Assembly: GCA_009602735.1 (NCBI GenBank)
Contig: WELA01002734.1
Location: 1-64,000 of the forward strand
Reading direction: 5' to 3'
DNA length: 64,000 bases
DNA from: Mesotaenium endlicherianum
Taxonomy: Eukaryota; Streptophyta; Zygnematophyceae; Zygnematales; Mesotaeniaceae
The notes below the pieces were generated by a model. That model saw nothing but the letters and a program-made list of their open reading frames with translations. It searched no databases and had not been told where the DNA came from. Numbering within the stretch: position 1 is the first letter of the stretch; each line of letters starts with the position of its first letter. This document shows, piece by piece, positions 17,226-26,582 of the stretch. Position numbers and translations under genes: made by a program.

Positions 17226-18798
17226 CGCCCCCTTTCCGTTTGTGTTGTAAATATTTGTCGTGGATGACCTTGCTCATCGGCTTCTCATACACTTTGCTTT
17301 CTACCCAGGATATCATATCGAGATAAGCAAAAGACCTTGTTTCAAAACGGCTTTTCTCCACCTGCCGGATGCTGTGCAGGAACTGCTTCAGTTCTGTTTT
17401 CACCTGGTGGGCAGGGCGATGGAAAGAGTGCCGCAAAAATTTGAACATCTCTTCTTCAATCACCGTGAGGTTTTTCATTTTGGCCATGTAACGGTATACC
17501 GAGCGGATCAGTGAGCCTTCGATCAATTCCAAATTACCCAACTCATAGTGCGCCATCATGTGCAGCAACCGTGCGTAACACTGCAAATCACTGCGCATGT
17601 CTACATGGTCGTCGATGATCCTGCGCAGGTAATCGATGGATGTTTCATAATCTCCGCTGCCAAAAAACAGCGTAGCCATCTTATAGTTGAATACCAGTAT
17701 GCGGTGTTTATCGAGATACAATGCTTCTTTCTCCAGCCAGGCTTCCAGCTCCGGTACCAGCAACAGTCCCTCTTTGAAAGTACCCGTCATCAGGTGCCAG
17801 TTCAGTTTGGCGCTGTAGATATAGATAAAAGAATGTACCCTGAAGATATCGTGCTGGTTGGCCAGTGGAGTAGCCGAGAACTCCTCGAATCGTTTCAATA
17901 CAACCTGGAACTTTTCAAAATTGCGCAGGTCGAAATGCGCATTCAGCAGGTTGTGCAGGGCTTTTACATAGTGACCTGTCTCTATCGGTATCATCAAAGG
18001 CTGTTCATCGAACAGGTCGAGCCATTTCTGGCTATACCGGTAATACATGATAAAGTCCTGCCGCACAAAAGCATACCAGCAATAACTCTGGAACAGGTAC
18101 AAACGCTCATAAAAACCCGTCAGGCTTTGTGCATTCGCCGGCAGGTGTTCCCTGAAATATTGTTTGATGCCCTTTTCATCTTCTTCATTCCGCGCATGGC
18201 CGTTCCTGATATACCAGGTGTACAATTGCAACGCCAGGTTCGACAATTGTGTAATCACCATCCTTTTCTCATTCACCTCATTGGCCTGTACAATCAGTTC
18301 CTCGGTTTTTTCTACCATGCTGCGCGTGATGTACAGCGTTTCGATCTTTTTCTCCAGGGAAATCACCTGTATCAAAAAGCTTTCCTGGTTATAGGTATGG
18401 GCCATCCCTTTCACCTTATCGAGTATTTTCAGGCTCTGGTGATACAATCCTTTGTTATAAAGAATGCGGGCATGATCCAACTGCTCATGCAACTGCATAT
18501 CGATGCTCTCACTGCTCTTGAGCAGGCGCAGGCTGGCCAGTAATTGCTTATAGAGGTGGGTTTTGAGGTTGGCCAACTGTGGTTTTCCCACGTTGGTGAG
18601 CTTTTTGAGCAATATTTTATCGTCGTATTCAGCCAGTTTATCCATCGCATCGAATAACTGGATGATTTTCAGGTCTTCTTTGGCTGAACTTCGCTTGATA
18701 TAGAGCTTAAAATTGCGCTTTTCCGACTTCTGGAGGGACTTTATCAACTGGAACAATGGGTCGGAAATACGGTTGGGCATCATATTCATTTTAACCAA
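17191..18798 (-). CDS. Conserved helical (TPR-like) protein, function unknown
   Basis: About 530 soluble residues with no signal peptide, made of repeated amphipathic helix pairs (for example residues 110-200 and 280-420) that look like degenerate tetratricopeptide units. Several starts are possible (18798, 18789, 18783, 18780); MMPNRIS is the most natural. It overlaps the convergent amidotransferase gene. No catalytic motif; a scaffold or regulatory role is only inferred. Confidence 0.75.
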   Translation of the reverse strand: MVKMNMMPNRISDPLFQLIKSLQKSEKRNFKLYIKRSSAKEDLKIIQLFDAMDKLAEYDDKILLKKLTNVGKPQLANLKTHLYKQLLASLRLLKSSESIDMQLHEQLDHARILYNKGLYHQSLKILDKVKGMAHTYNQESFLIQVISLEKKIETLYITRSMVEKTEELIVQANEVNEKRMVITQLSNLALQLYTWYIRNGHARNEEDEKGIKQYFREHLPANAQSLTGFYERLYLFQSYCWYAFVRQDFIMYYRYSQKWLDLFDEQPLMIPIETGHYVKALHNLLNAHFDLRNFEKFQVVLKRFEEFSATPLANQHDIFRVHSFIYIYSAKLNWHLMTGTFKEGLLLVPELEAWLEKEALYLDKHRILVFNYKMATLFFGSGDYETSIDYLRRIIDDHVDMRSDLQCYARLLHMMAHYELGNLELIEGSLIRSVYRYMAKMKNLTVIEEEMFKFLRHSFHRPAHQVKTELKQFLHSIRQVEKSRFETRSFAYLDMISWVESKVYEKPMSKVIHDKYLQHKRKGGVKREQQPVAAL

Positions 18799-18868
18799 AA
18801 ACGCAATGCTGACAAGGGTTTCAGTGAATGAAACCGCTTTTCAGCATAATAAAACCTTAGTAAACTTG

Positions 18869-18901
18869 TTTTTCTTAATGTCTCAAACCGATCTACATTT
18901 G
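18869..18901 (+). promoter_or_regulatory. Promoter of candidate small RNA
   Basis: TACATTTG (18894-18901) is an exact TAnnTTTG element. 21 nt upstream lies TTTT (18869-18872), three of four matches to the -33 TTTG. No start codon with a reading frame follows; a structured region and a terminator do. Confidence 0.6.
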
Positions 18902-18906
18902 TGTCA

Positions 18907-19088
18907 GATTGGTTCGAGAGACAGGAAGTAAGGCAAGCAATCGTTAGAAGAGGCTAACAATCGAAGATACACTGCAACCGTTGCAGTTCAAAATATTAAG
19001 CGGTAGATAATAACGCCAACCGCAGCAAGAGTTTTCGTATGGCAAGCAATCGTAGAGGTCGTTCCGTTTCCACGGAGGGACCTTTTTT
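18907..19088 (+). ncRNA. Candidate structured small RNA (about 180 nt)
   Basis: Between two - strand genes, a + strand unit has its own promoter and an intrinsic terminator. In between lie hairpins GTTAG/CTAAC (18943-18958), ACTGCAA/TTGCAGT (18971-18987) and GCGGT/ACCGC (19000-19023). The motif GGCAAGCAATCGT occurs twice (18932-18944 and 19041-19053), each just before a hairpin. No tmRNA, RNase P, SRP or clear 6S features were recognised. Boundaries are estimates from the promoter and the T-run. Confidence 0.55.
19057..19088 (+). terminator. Intrinsic terminator of the small RNA
   Basis: A 10-bp stem with one mismatch (GGTCGTTCCG 19057-19066 with CGGAGGGACC 19073-19082), six-base loop TTTCCA, then six T (19083-19088). 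It points to the right, against the direction of both flanking genes, so it belongs to a + strand transcript. Confidence 0.75.
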
Positions 19089-19144
19089 GTTGGCGCCAAG
19101 GTAAGGAAGATTTTAATTAAAATAACATTTCCTTAATATTTTTT

Positions 19145-19822
19145 TCAGCGAATCTTTTCCCTGGCCCATTTGAGCGCCAACGACAGCTGCTCTTCCCGGG
19201 TGAGGTTGCTGTTATCTAGCACAATGGCGTCTTCTGCTTTTCTAAGGGGACTGAACTCCCGGTTACTATCAATATAATCACGCATTTCCAGGTTGTTTTT
19301 CACCTCTTCAATGGTGATATTGGGATTTTTGGCAAATAATTCCTTGAACCGTCTTTCCACCCTCACAGCCGGATCGGCCGTAACGAATATTTTTAATTCG
19401 GCATGCGGGAATACCGTGGTGCCGATATCCCTCCCATCCATGACGATCCCCTTTTTCTTTCCCATTTGCTGTTGCTGCGCAACGGCAAATTCCCTTACTG
19501 CTTTCAGCGCAGATACGGCGCTTACATTTTCACTCACCAGCATATCCCGTATCAATGCTTCCACATTCTCATCATTCAAATACATATCGCTGTTGCCGGT
19601 AATGGGATTGTAACGAAAATCCAGGCTCACTTTACCCAGGGCTTTCACCGCTTCTGTTTCATTCTGCCAGTCGATATGCTGCCGCAGGAAATACAAAGTG
19701 ATGGCGCGGTACATGGCTCCGCTATCGATAAAAACATAGTTGAGCTCATTCGCCAGCTGGCGTGCCAGGGTACTCTTGCCACAGGATGAAAAACCGTCGA
19801 GCGTGATGATGATCTTCTTCAT
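19145..19822 (-). CDS. cmk: Cytidylate kinase
   Basis: 225 residues. The phosphate loop GFSSCGKST lies at residues 9-17, IDSGAMYRA is the nucleotide-binding signature of CMP kinases, and MDGRDIGTTVFPHA is the conserved central motif. It phosphorylates CMP and dCMP in the cytosol. It overlaps the upstream PaiB-like gene by four bases. Length is normal for the family. Confidence 0.95.
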   Translation of the reverse strand: MKKIIITLDGFSSCGKSTLARQLANELNYVFIDSGAMYRAITLYFLRQHIDWQNETEAVKALGKVSLDFRYNPITGNSDMYLNDENVEALIRDMLVSENVSAVSALKAVREFAVAQQQQMGKKKGIVMDGRDIGTTVFPHAELKIFVTADPAVRVERRFKELFAKNPNITIEEVKNNLEMRDYIDSNREFSPLRKAEDAIVLDNSNLTREEQLSLALKWAREKIR

Positions 19823-20442
19823 AAACGGCCTTTTCTTTTTTGCATCTCGGCGGCAACGGCTTTTGCATCAGCATCTTGTTCATTCAATCGCTCCATGATC
19901 TGCTCATAGCTGCGCCGGTCGCGGTTCTGGCTCAACTTGAATACATGCTCCAGTGCATCTACTTTTATCTCAAAAGCAACAATGGCTTTGGCCATGCGTT
20001 CAACATATTCGGGCGATAATTCCTTGTATTGAGCAGGTGATTGCGCATCCTGTTCAAAAAGTGTGGTGGTTTCTTCCAGCACCTGCAATAACTGTTCATG
20101 ATCCAGGAAAGCAAGTGTTCCCCGCGCATGCACTGTCATGTAGTTCCAGGTAGAAGCCTGCTGCGGATTTTTGTACCAGCTGGCGCTCACATAGGTATGC
20201 GGACCGGTAAACAGCACCAGTGCCTGTTGGGTGGTCTCAAATGCTTTGCAATGATCGGTCTGTCGCATCATGTGCGCCTGCAGGTAAAGTACCCCTTCTT
20301 TCTCTTTGATGAGGAAGGGCAACTGGGTGGCAACGGGCAGTCCGCCTGCATCAACCCCGATCAGCATGGCAAAAGGATGCTGCTTCATGAAATCGATCAC
20401 AACAGCCTGGTCTTTCTCTTTGTAATGCGGTAAATGGTACAT
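19819..20442 (-). CDS. FMN-binding PaiB-type protein
   Basis: 207 residues. The fold pattern HPFAMLIGVDAGGLPVATQLP, then HMMRQTDHCKAF and GPHTYVSASWY, matches PaiB-type FMN-binding split-barrel proteins, first described as negative regulators of protease synthesis in Bacillus. In Bacteroidota a role in flavin-dependent chemistry is equally possible. It is transcribed with cmk (ATGA overlap). Confidence 0.88.
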   Translation of the reverse strand: MYHLPHYKEKDQAVVIDFMKQHPFAMLIGVDAGGLPVATQLPFLIKEKEGVLYLQAHMMRQTDHCKAFETTQQALVLFTGPHTYVSASWYKNPQQASTWNYMTVHARGTLAFLDHEQLLQVLEETTTLFEQDAQSPAQYKELSPEYVERMAKAIVAFEIKVDALEHVFKLSQNRDRRSYEQIMERLNEQDADAKAVAAEMQKRKGRL

Positions 20443-20451
20443 GCAGTGAAG

Positions 20452-21546
20452 TTACGCAACTACATCGATCGGTTTGGTTTTGGGCACGTTCGCATTGCGA
20501 ATGGCGATATTTCTTACGGCCGAAGCGGTAAAATCGCGGAATGCCTGCTGGCTGATGGCATCGGTTCCCAGCATTGCCGGAACGCCCTCGTCGCCGCCTT
20601 CGCGGATGCTTTGCACCAATGGTACCTGGCCCAGGAACGGCAGGTCGTACTCATCGGCCAATCGCTTGCCGCCTTCTTTACCAAACAGGTAATATTTGTT
20701 GTTGGGCAATTCTGCTGGAGTGAAATAAGCCATATTTTCCACCAGTCCAATGATCGGCACTTTGATCTGCGCTTGTCCGAACATGGCAATTCCTTTTTTA
20801 GCATCCGCCACCGCTACATTTTGCGGCGTGGTAACGATCACCACTCCTGTTACCGGAACGGTCTGCATCAATGTAAGGTGTATATCGCCGGTGCCGGGAG
20901 GCATGTCGATCACCAGGTAATCCAGTTCACCCCAATCCACATCGGTTACAAACTGGCGTATGGCGCTGCTGGCCATAGGGCCGCGCCATACCACTGCGTT
21001 CTTTTCGTCTACCAGTAACCCGATACTCATCAAACGGATACCATATTTCTCCAAAGGAACGATCATCCCTTTTCCATTCACATCTTTCATCATCGGCCTT
21101 TCGCCACGCACGCCAAACATGATGGGAACGCTGGGGCCATAAATATCTGCATCCATCAATCCAACACTGGCGCCTCCTTCAGATAAAGCCAGTGCGAGGT
21201 TGGCAGCGACCGTACTTTTACCCACACCGCCTTTACCGCTCACTACTGCAATGACATTCTTAACACCTGCCAGCAATTGCTGATCGCCTTTCCTGGAGGA
21301 AGATGTATTGGCAATAAAGTTTATTTTAACGGAAGCCGATGGATTCACCAGTAATTTGATGGCATTTTCACTGGCAGTACGCATCATATCTTTCATCGGA
21401 CAAGCAGGCGTGGTAAGCACGATGGTAAAGCTCACATCGTTACCAGATATATGAATATCCTTTACCATATTGAGTGTTACCAGGTCTTTCCCCAGGTCCG
21501 GCTCCTGCACATTACTCAAGGCCTTCAAAATTGCTTCTTCGGTCAT
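20452..21546 (-). CDS. Mrp/NBP35-type iron-sulfur cluster carrier ATPase
   Basis: 364 residues from ATG 21546. An N-terminal MIP18-type domain (residues 1-85, TPACPMKDMM) is followed by the deviant Walker A GKGGVGKST and the MDADIYGPSVP and DMPPGTGD motifs of the Mrp family. It should move iron-sulfur clusters to target proteins. The C-terminal CxxC found in many homologues is absent: the corresponding segment reads ENMAYFTPAELPNNKYY. Confidence 0.93.
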   Translation of the reverse strand: MTEEAILKALSNVQEPDLGKDLVTLNMVKDIHISGNDVSFTIVLTTPACPMKDMMRTASENAIKLLVNPSASVKINFIANTSSSRKGDQQLLAGVKNVIAVVSGKGGVGKSTVAANLALALSEGGASVGLMDADIYGPSVPIMFGVRGERPMMKDVNGKGMIVPLEKYGIRLMSIGLLVDEKNAVVWRGPMASSAIRQFVTDVDWGELDYLVIDMPPGTGDIHLTLMQTVPVTGVVIVTTPQNVAVADAKKGIAMFGQAQIKVPIIGLVENMAYFTPAELPNNKYYLFGKEGGKRLADEYDLPFLGQVPLVQSIREGGDEGVPAMLGTDAISQQAFRDFTASAVRNIAIRNANVPKTKPIDVVA

Positions 21547-21688
21547 CACGCAAGTTTTTGTTAAAAAAGAAAATCGGCACGCAAAGTTAACCCCTTGCAA
21601 CCGTACTTTGTTCTAAATCCTTCCTTTTAAACAAAGAAGGCCGGTTGCAGTTCGGTTTTATGAGCAATGGCTTTGTATTTTTACGCGG

Positions 21689-22333
21689 ATGATGAAATTT
21701 TTACGATACTTTTTAATTATTGCTACCCTGTTCACCTTTCACAAAGGCTATTCCCAGGCAAATCCCTATCGCGATTCTGTAGTACAACTCTATGGTGTGG
21801 TTATGACGGCCGACAGCCTCAAGGGCATACCTGCGGCGAGTGTTATTGTAGAAGGAAGGGGGCGCGGTACCATTTCCAATAGCGACGGGGTTTTCTCTAT
21901 TGCGGTATTAAAAGGAGACCATATCCGTTTTTCCAGTATTGGCTATAAAGATAAAACCATTCATATCCCCGCCGATCTGCCGGGCAACCAGTACAGTGTG
22001 ATACAATTGCTGATCAGCGACACCACTTATCTTCCCGCCACCATATTGAAGCCGCGTCCTACGCGTGAACAGTTTGAACGCGATTTTGTGAACATACCCG
22101 TCCAGGATGACCTCTATGAAACCGTTCGCAAAAACAATAATGAAGCGCAACGAAGGGCTTTGCTGAACAGCCTGCCCGCCGATGGCCGCGAAGCAGTCAA
22201 TTACCAGTTACGTCAACAAGCCAACAAAGCCTATTACGCCGGACAGGTACCGCCCATGAATATCCTGAATCCTGCGGCCTGGCTCGATTTTATTCAAGCC
22301 TGGAAAAGGGGCGATTTCAAGAAAAAGAACTAA
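21689..22333 (+). CDS. Exported protein with carboxypeptidase-regulatory-like domain
   Basis: 214 residues: a signal peptide ending near GYSQ, then a CarboxypepD-reg-like domain (residues 35-100) with YGVVMTADSLKGIPAASVIV and FSSIGYKDKTI, as at the N-terminus of SusC proteins but here alone. The C-terminal 100 residues are charged and unassigned. Probably periplasmic or surface-bound. It is divergent from mrp and precedes a dehydrogenase gene by 12 bases. Confidence 0.8.
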   Translation: MMKFLRYFLIIATLFTFHKGYSQANPYRDSVVQLYGVVMTADSLKGIPAASVIVEGRGRGTISNSDGVFSIAVLKGDHIRFSSIGYKDKTIHIPADLPGNQYSVIQLLISDTTYLPATILKPRPTREQFERDFVNIPVQDDLYETVRKNNNEAQRRALLNSLPADGREAVNYQLRQQANKAYYAGQVPPMNILNPAAWLDFIQAWKRGDFKKKN

Positions 22334-22345
22334 TCTTTGCCTATT

Positions 22346-23242
22346 ATGGCATTACAACATATTACTGTTATCGGCGCCGGTACCATGGGCAACGGTATTG
22401 CGCATGTTTTTGCACAAAGCGGTTTTCCTGTTGTGCTGGTGGATGTGAATCCGGCGCAACTGGAAAAAGCATTGCAGACCATCACCCGGAATTTCGACAG
22501 GCAAATCGGCAAAGGCACTGTTAGCGAAGAACAAAAGCAAAAGGCGCTGGCGAACCTGACCACCGATACCGACCTGGCCAAAGCGGTAAGCAAGGCCGAT
22601 CTCGTTGTAGAAGCCGCCACAGAAAATGCAGAACTGAAATTAAAAATATTCAAACAGATAGATGAAGCGGCGCCTGCCCAGGCCATCCTGGCTACCAACA
22701 CTTCTTCTATTTCCATTACCAAAATAGCAGCCGCCACCAGCAGGCCCGGTAAAGTGATCGGTATGCACTTTATGAACCCGGTTCCTGTGATGAAACTGGT
22801 AGAGATCATCAATGGCTATGCTACCGAAGCAACTGTTACCGATGCCATTGTGCAGCTCAGCGCTGCTTTAGGTAAAATACCATGTGTGGTGAATGATTAT
22901 CCCGGCTTCATCGCCAACAAGATACTGATGCCCATGATCAATGAAGCTATTTACAGTTTGTATGAAGGCATTGCCGGTGTGGATTCCATCGATACCATCA
23001 TGAAGCTGGGTATGGCGCATCCTATGGGACCTTTGCAGTTGGCCGATTTCATCGGTCTCGATGTGTGCCTGAGTATACTCAACGTGCTGCACGAAGGATT
23101 TGGCAATCCGAAATATGCCCCCTGTCCCCTGTTGGTGAATATGGTTACAGCCGGCAAACTGGGCGTAAAATCCGGTGAAGGGTTTTATGTTTATTCGGGC
23201 GGAAGCAAGGAACTGGTAGTGAGCAACCGTTTTAAAAAATAA
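22346..23242 (+). CDS. 3-hydroxyacyl-CoA (3-hydroxybutyryl-CoA) dehydrogenase
   Basis: 298 residues from ATG 22346. NAD-binding GAGTMGNGIA lies near residue 9, the catalytic HFMNPVPVMKLVEII motif follows, and the C-terminal domain has DYPGFIANKI and GMAHPMGPLQLAD. It oxidises 3-hydroxyacyl-CoA to 3-oxoacyl-CoA in fatty acid or butyrate metabolism. Length fits the single-domain enzyme. Confidence 0.95.
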   Translation: MALQHITVIGAGTMGNGIAHVFAQSGFPVVLVDVNPAQLEKALQTITRNFDRQIGKGTVSEEQKQKALANLTTDTDLAKAVSKADLVVEAATENAELKLKIFKQIDEAAPAQAILATNTSSISITKIAAATSRPGKVIGMHFMNPVPVMKLVEIINGYATEATVTDAIVQLSAALGKIPCVVNDYPGFIANKILMPMINEAIYSLYEGIAGVDSIDTIMKLGMAHPMGPLQLADFIGLDVCLSILNVLHEGFGNPKYAPCPLLVNMVTAGKLGVKSGEGFYVYSGGSKELVVSNRFKK

Positions 23243-23247
23243 GATTG

Positions 23248-24006
23248 ATGTTCTTCATTCTTTCCAAAGTATTATACTTCCTGTTATACCCCATTTCATG
23301 GATCCTTATTTTGTGGGTCTGGCGATGGAGATCACGCACTGCCGCCACACGTAAAAGATTACTGATAAGTATGATTGTGCTGGGTATTGTTTTCTCCAAT
23401 CCATTCCTGTATAGATCTTTTGTGATGAGCTGGCAGCCTGTACCGAAGTCCTTGCCGGATACTGCGCACTACAGTGCAGGTATTGTTTTAGGCGGACTTT
23501 CCTATTACGATAAAAAAGACAGCGGCTTCTTTTCATTAGCAGCCGATCGCTTCATTCAAACAGCCAACTTGTATCACAGGGGCATCATCAATAAAGTACT
23601 GATCACCGGTGGCACAGGCAATTTGATGCAAAGGGAACCACCGGAAGCTATTTTTCTCAAACAGGAATTCATCCGTAATGGCGTAAACGAAAAAGACATT
23701 ATCCTCGAAAGTCGGTCTCGTAACACATACGAGAATGCCATATTCAGTAAGCGGGTATTGGATTCTCTAAAATTACAACCGCCGTTTGTACTGGTAACTT
23801 CTGCCATGCATATGCCCCGGTCGGTCGCTGTATTTAAAAAAGCGGGCATCAACTTCATTAGTTACCCTTGCGATTATACAGTCATCGATGAAAGATTTGA
23901 TATTGATAATTATATCATACCCGATATTTCTCTATTGAAGAAATGGTCATGGGTCATCAAAGAAGTGGTAGGTTTCGTTGCCTATCGTTTAACAGGCAAA
24001 GCCTGA
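23248..24006 (+). CDS. YdcF/ElyC-type DUF218 membrane protein
   Basis: 252 residues from ATG 23248. Two N-terminal membrane helices (LYFLLYPISWILILWVW and LLISMIVLGIVFSN) precede a DUF218 domain with AGIVLGGLS, KVLITGGTG, ESRSRNTYENA and LVTSAMHMPRS. Homologues act in envelope biogenesis, but the reaction is unresolved. It begins five bases after the dehydrogenase stop. Confidence 0.9.
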   Translation: MFFILSKVLYFLLYPISWILILWVWRWRSRTAATRKRLLISMIVLGIVFSNPFLYRSFVMSWQPVPKSLPDTAHYSAGIVLGGLSYYDKKDSGFFSLAADRFIQTANLYHRGIINKVLITGGTGNLMQREPPEAIFLKQEFIRNGVNEKDIILESRSRNTYENAIFSKRVLDSLKLQPPFVLVTSAMHMPRSVAVFKKAGINFISYPCDYTVIDERFDIDNYIIPDISLLKKWSWVIKEVVGFVAYRLTGKA

Positions 24007-24009
24007 TCA

Positions 24010-24615
24010 TTACACCTGTTTTACATCTACCGTATGCATATCCTGCAAACGATACAATACTTCATCAAGTCTTGCTTTGGGAATGCCAATACGGAGCAGA
24101 CAGAACAATTGCATTTCCTGTCCAACCACGCTGCAGTTGCATTGTTTAACGATCATCATCACATCGTTCATGCGCGTATAGTCGAACTGTAATTCGTACA
24201 TGATTTCAATTGGTTTCTGCACAATGGGCACCAGTTGCAACGCCATGGCAGTAGCTGTTTTATAGGCATTGATGAGTCCGGGTACACCCAATAAAGTGCC
24301 CCCAAAATAACGCACTACAATCACCCCGGTATCGGTTAGCCATTTGCTGTCGATCTGCCCCAGGATTGGCCTGCCGGCGCTTCCACTGGGCTCGCCATCG
24401 TCACTCACCCTGAACTGATTTCCATCCAGTCCTATACGGTATGCAAAGCAGTGATGCACTGCTTTGGGGTGTTCTTTTTTCAGTTGCTGCAACTGCTCTT
24501 TGAATGCCTCGGGTGTTTGCACCGGGAAAACAAAAGCGATGAACTTACTGCCCCTGTCTTTGAATTCGGCCATTGCAGTTTTATCAATGGCCTGGTAAAA
24601 ATCTTCATTACTCAT
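24010..24615 (-). CDS. YigZ/IMPACT family protein (UPF0029)
   Basis: 201 residues from ATG 24615. The signature KAVHHCFAYRIG, then SDDGEPSGSAGRPIL and IVVRYFGGTLLGVPGL, defines the family. Homologues bind RNA or ribosomes, and eukaryotic IMPACT regulates translation. It overlaps the upstream transporter gene by four bases. Confidence 0.93.
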   Translation of the reverse strand: MSNEDFYQAIDKTAMAEFKDRGSKFIAFVFPVQTPEAFKEQLQQLKKEHPKAVHHCFAYRIGLDGNQFRVSDDGEPSGSAGRPILGQIDSKWLTDTGVIVVRYFGGTLLGVPGLINAYKTATAMALQLVPIVQKPIEIMYELQFDYTRMNDVMMIVKQCNCSVVGQEMQLFCLLRIGIPKARLDEVLYRLQDMHTVDVKQV

Positions 24616-25520
24616 AAGCTGTCTCCAAATGCAATCAACCAGATCGATACCATGGAAAGAACAATTCCTGCCCAATTAATTTTTGATAATCGTTCCCTGA
24701 ACAATAACCAGGCGGCCACAGCGCTGAATAATACAATGCCCATATTGTTCATGGGTATGCTGGCGCTGCTCTGCCAGGGACTGATTTTCAAAAACCTGAC
24801 CAGGCACCAGATAGAAAAATAATTGGGTACGCCAATGATGATGCCGGCCAGCAAGTTCTTCCAGGCAAAAACCTGTTTGCCGCGAAGATACTGTATCAAT
24901 AGAATGCAGGAGCCGATGGTGGCTGCTGATAAAAAACCACTGATGAGGTAAGCATTGCTGTTTTCTTCGGTTACATAATTTTTCTGTACATGGTTGATCA
25001 GTGCATCGAGCAGGCCGCTGCCGATGAAAAGGATCAAAGGCAAAAAAGGAACCAGGGAGTACCTGTGCGAAGCCTGCTGCTTGTTATCATTCACTTCCGA
25101 TGATGCCGCCTTGTTCCTGTAACAAGTAAGTACAACGGCCAATAATGCCAGTCCAACTCCTATCCCTTTCCAAATCCCTATACTTTCTCCATACAGGTAT
25201 ACCGATAAAACCACCGGTATGATCAGCGATAGCTTATTGGCAACGGATGCAACTGCCACGCCGATCTTTTGTGTGGTGGCGCCCAATGTATTGAAGATGG
25301 AGACAAAGAAAACACCCATGAGGCAGGCCCAGCGGAACCAGGGTGTGCCTGTTACCGAAGCATTGATGGGGAAACCGCCATTCACGAATGAACCGGTAAC
25401 AACACAGGTGAAATAGTTAAAGAGAATGACCTGGAATATACTAACCTGGTATCTTTCACAAGCTTTGATCGCAAGCGTGAGATAACTGGTAAGCACAATA
25501 CTGCCGAGCAGGTAAAGCAT
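24612..25520 (-). CDS. EamA/DMT-family transporter
   Basis: 302 residues with about ten membrane helices in two halves, including VASVANKLSLIIPVVLSVYL at the end of the first half and LSKINWAGIVLSMVSIWLIA at the C-terminus, the hallmark of drug/metabolite transporters. Substrate is unknown. It is coupled to the downstream YigZ gene by ATGA and lies 12 bases after ribD, so it may be in one operon with it. Confidence 0.88.
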   Translation of the reverse strand: MLYLLGSIVLTSYLTLAIKACERYQVSIFQVILFNYFTCVVTGSFVNGGFPINASVTGTPWFRWACLMGVFFVSIFNTLGATTQKIGVAVASVANKLSLIIPVVLSVYLYGESIGIWKGIGVGLALLAVVLTCYRNKAASSEVNDNKQQASHRYSLVPFLPLILFIGSGLLDALINHVQKNYVTEENSNAYLISGFLSAATIGSCILLIQYLRGKQVFAWKNLLAGIIIGVPNYFSIWCLVRFLKISPWQSSASIPMNNMGIVLFSAVAAWLLFRERLSKINWAGIVLSMVSIWLIAFGDSL

Positions 25521-25532
25521 GGGAACAGGGAT

Positions 25533-26582
25533 TTAATGCAAGAGACCGGGTGTATAATAAGTGATATGATCGGTTTCCCATTGTTCTTCCAGTTGCATAT
25601 CTGCATTGGTAAGGAGTGGCGATGGCAAACCATTGCCAATGTTCAGCTGCCGGTTTGTGATCACACGCGCTTCATCCCACAATGCTTCGTCAATAAACTG
25701 CTGCAACAAATGATTTCCTCCTTCTACCAATATACTTTGCAGTTGCAGGTGGTGACAGGCTTTGAGCAGTTGCGGCACAACAGGCGCTTCAAAATCCAGC
25801 CGGTGGTACCATAATTGGTTATGCCGTTCCTCTTTGCTGTTATTGAATACAATGGTAGTTTGTTCTCCGTTGAATAATTTCAGCGACGATGGCAGCGAAA
25901 GGTTCCGGTCAATGACCATTCGCACAGGGCTTTTCCCGCTCCACAAACGGTTATCGAGCGATGGGTTATCGAGCATAGCTGTACGGGTACCCACCAGTAT
26001 GGCTGCTTCTTCGCTGCGCCAACGATGCACGAGCCTGTTGGAATATGCATTACTGATCAGCAGACGTTCCCCCGTATTAGCGGCCATTTTATGATCTGCC
26101 GTCTGCGCCCATTTCAGCACCACATAGGGCCGGCCGGTTGTATGAAAAGTGAAAAAACGTTTGTTCAATGTTTTACAGGCGTCTTCCAATACACCCACTT
26201 CAACAGTAATGCCTGCCTGTTTTAGTTTTTCAATTCCCCTGCCGTCTACTTCTTTAAAAGGATCCCTGCATCCTATCACTACATGGGGTATTTGCTTTTC
26301 GATGATCAGGTCGCTGCAGGGAGGTGTTTTACCATAATGGGCACAGGGCTCCAGGGAAACATACAAACTGGCTTGCCTGATATGTGGCTGGTCAATAGCA
26401 GCAACGCTATTGATGCAGTTCACTTCGGCATGCGCTTGTCCGTATTGACGGTGCCAACCCTCTCCAATGATACGATCCCGGTACACCAGTACCGCACCTA
26501 CCATGGGGTTGGGCGCTACGGACCCTGCACCCAGCCGGGCCAGTTCCACACAACGCAGCATATATCGTTCGTCCTGGTTCAT
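25533..26582 (-). CDS. ribD: Bifunctional riboflavin biosynthesis protein RibD
   Basis: 349 residues from ATG 26582. The N-terminal deaminase has zinc ligands in GQAHAEVNCI and LEPCAHYGKTPPCSD. The C-terminal reductase carries KWAQTADHKMAANTG and SILVEGGNHLLQQF. It performs the deamination and reduction steps of riboflavin synthesis. No FMN riboswitch is visible in the 46-bp gap before the divergent prmC. Confidence 0.95.
   Translation of the reverse strand: MNQDERYMLRCVELARLGAGSVAPNPMVGAVLVYRDRIIGEGWHRQYGQAHAEVNCINSVAAIDQPHIRQASLYVSLEPCAHYGKTPPCSDLIIEKQIPHVVIGCRDPFKEVDGRGIEKLKQAGITVEVGVLEDACKTLNKRFFTFHTTGRPYVVLKWAQTADHKMAANTGERLLISNAYSNRLVHRWRSEEAAILVGTRTAMLDNPSLDNRLWSGKSPVRMVIDRNLSLPSSLKLFNGEQTTIVFNNSKEERHNQLWYHRLDFEAPVVPQLLKACHHLQLQSILVEGGNHLLQQFIDEALWDEARVITNRQLNIGNGLPSPLLTNADMQLEEQWETDHITYYTPGLLH

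Noticed and set aside
17548-18543. 331-residue + strand frame opposite the TPR-like gene
   Set aside because: Shadow frame: no start context and composition typical of antisense translation; the - strand gene is complete.
18907-19088. Assignment of the candidate small RNA to tmRNA, RNase P, SRP or 6S RNA
   Set aside because: No tag-peptide frame, no RNase P or SRP signature bases, and no long closing stem with a central bubble could be traced, so it was left unnamed.
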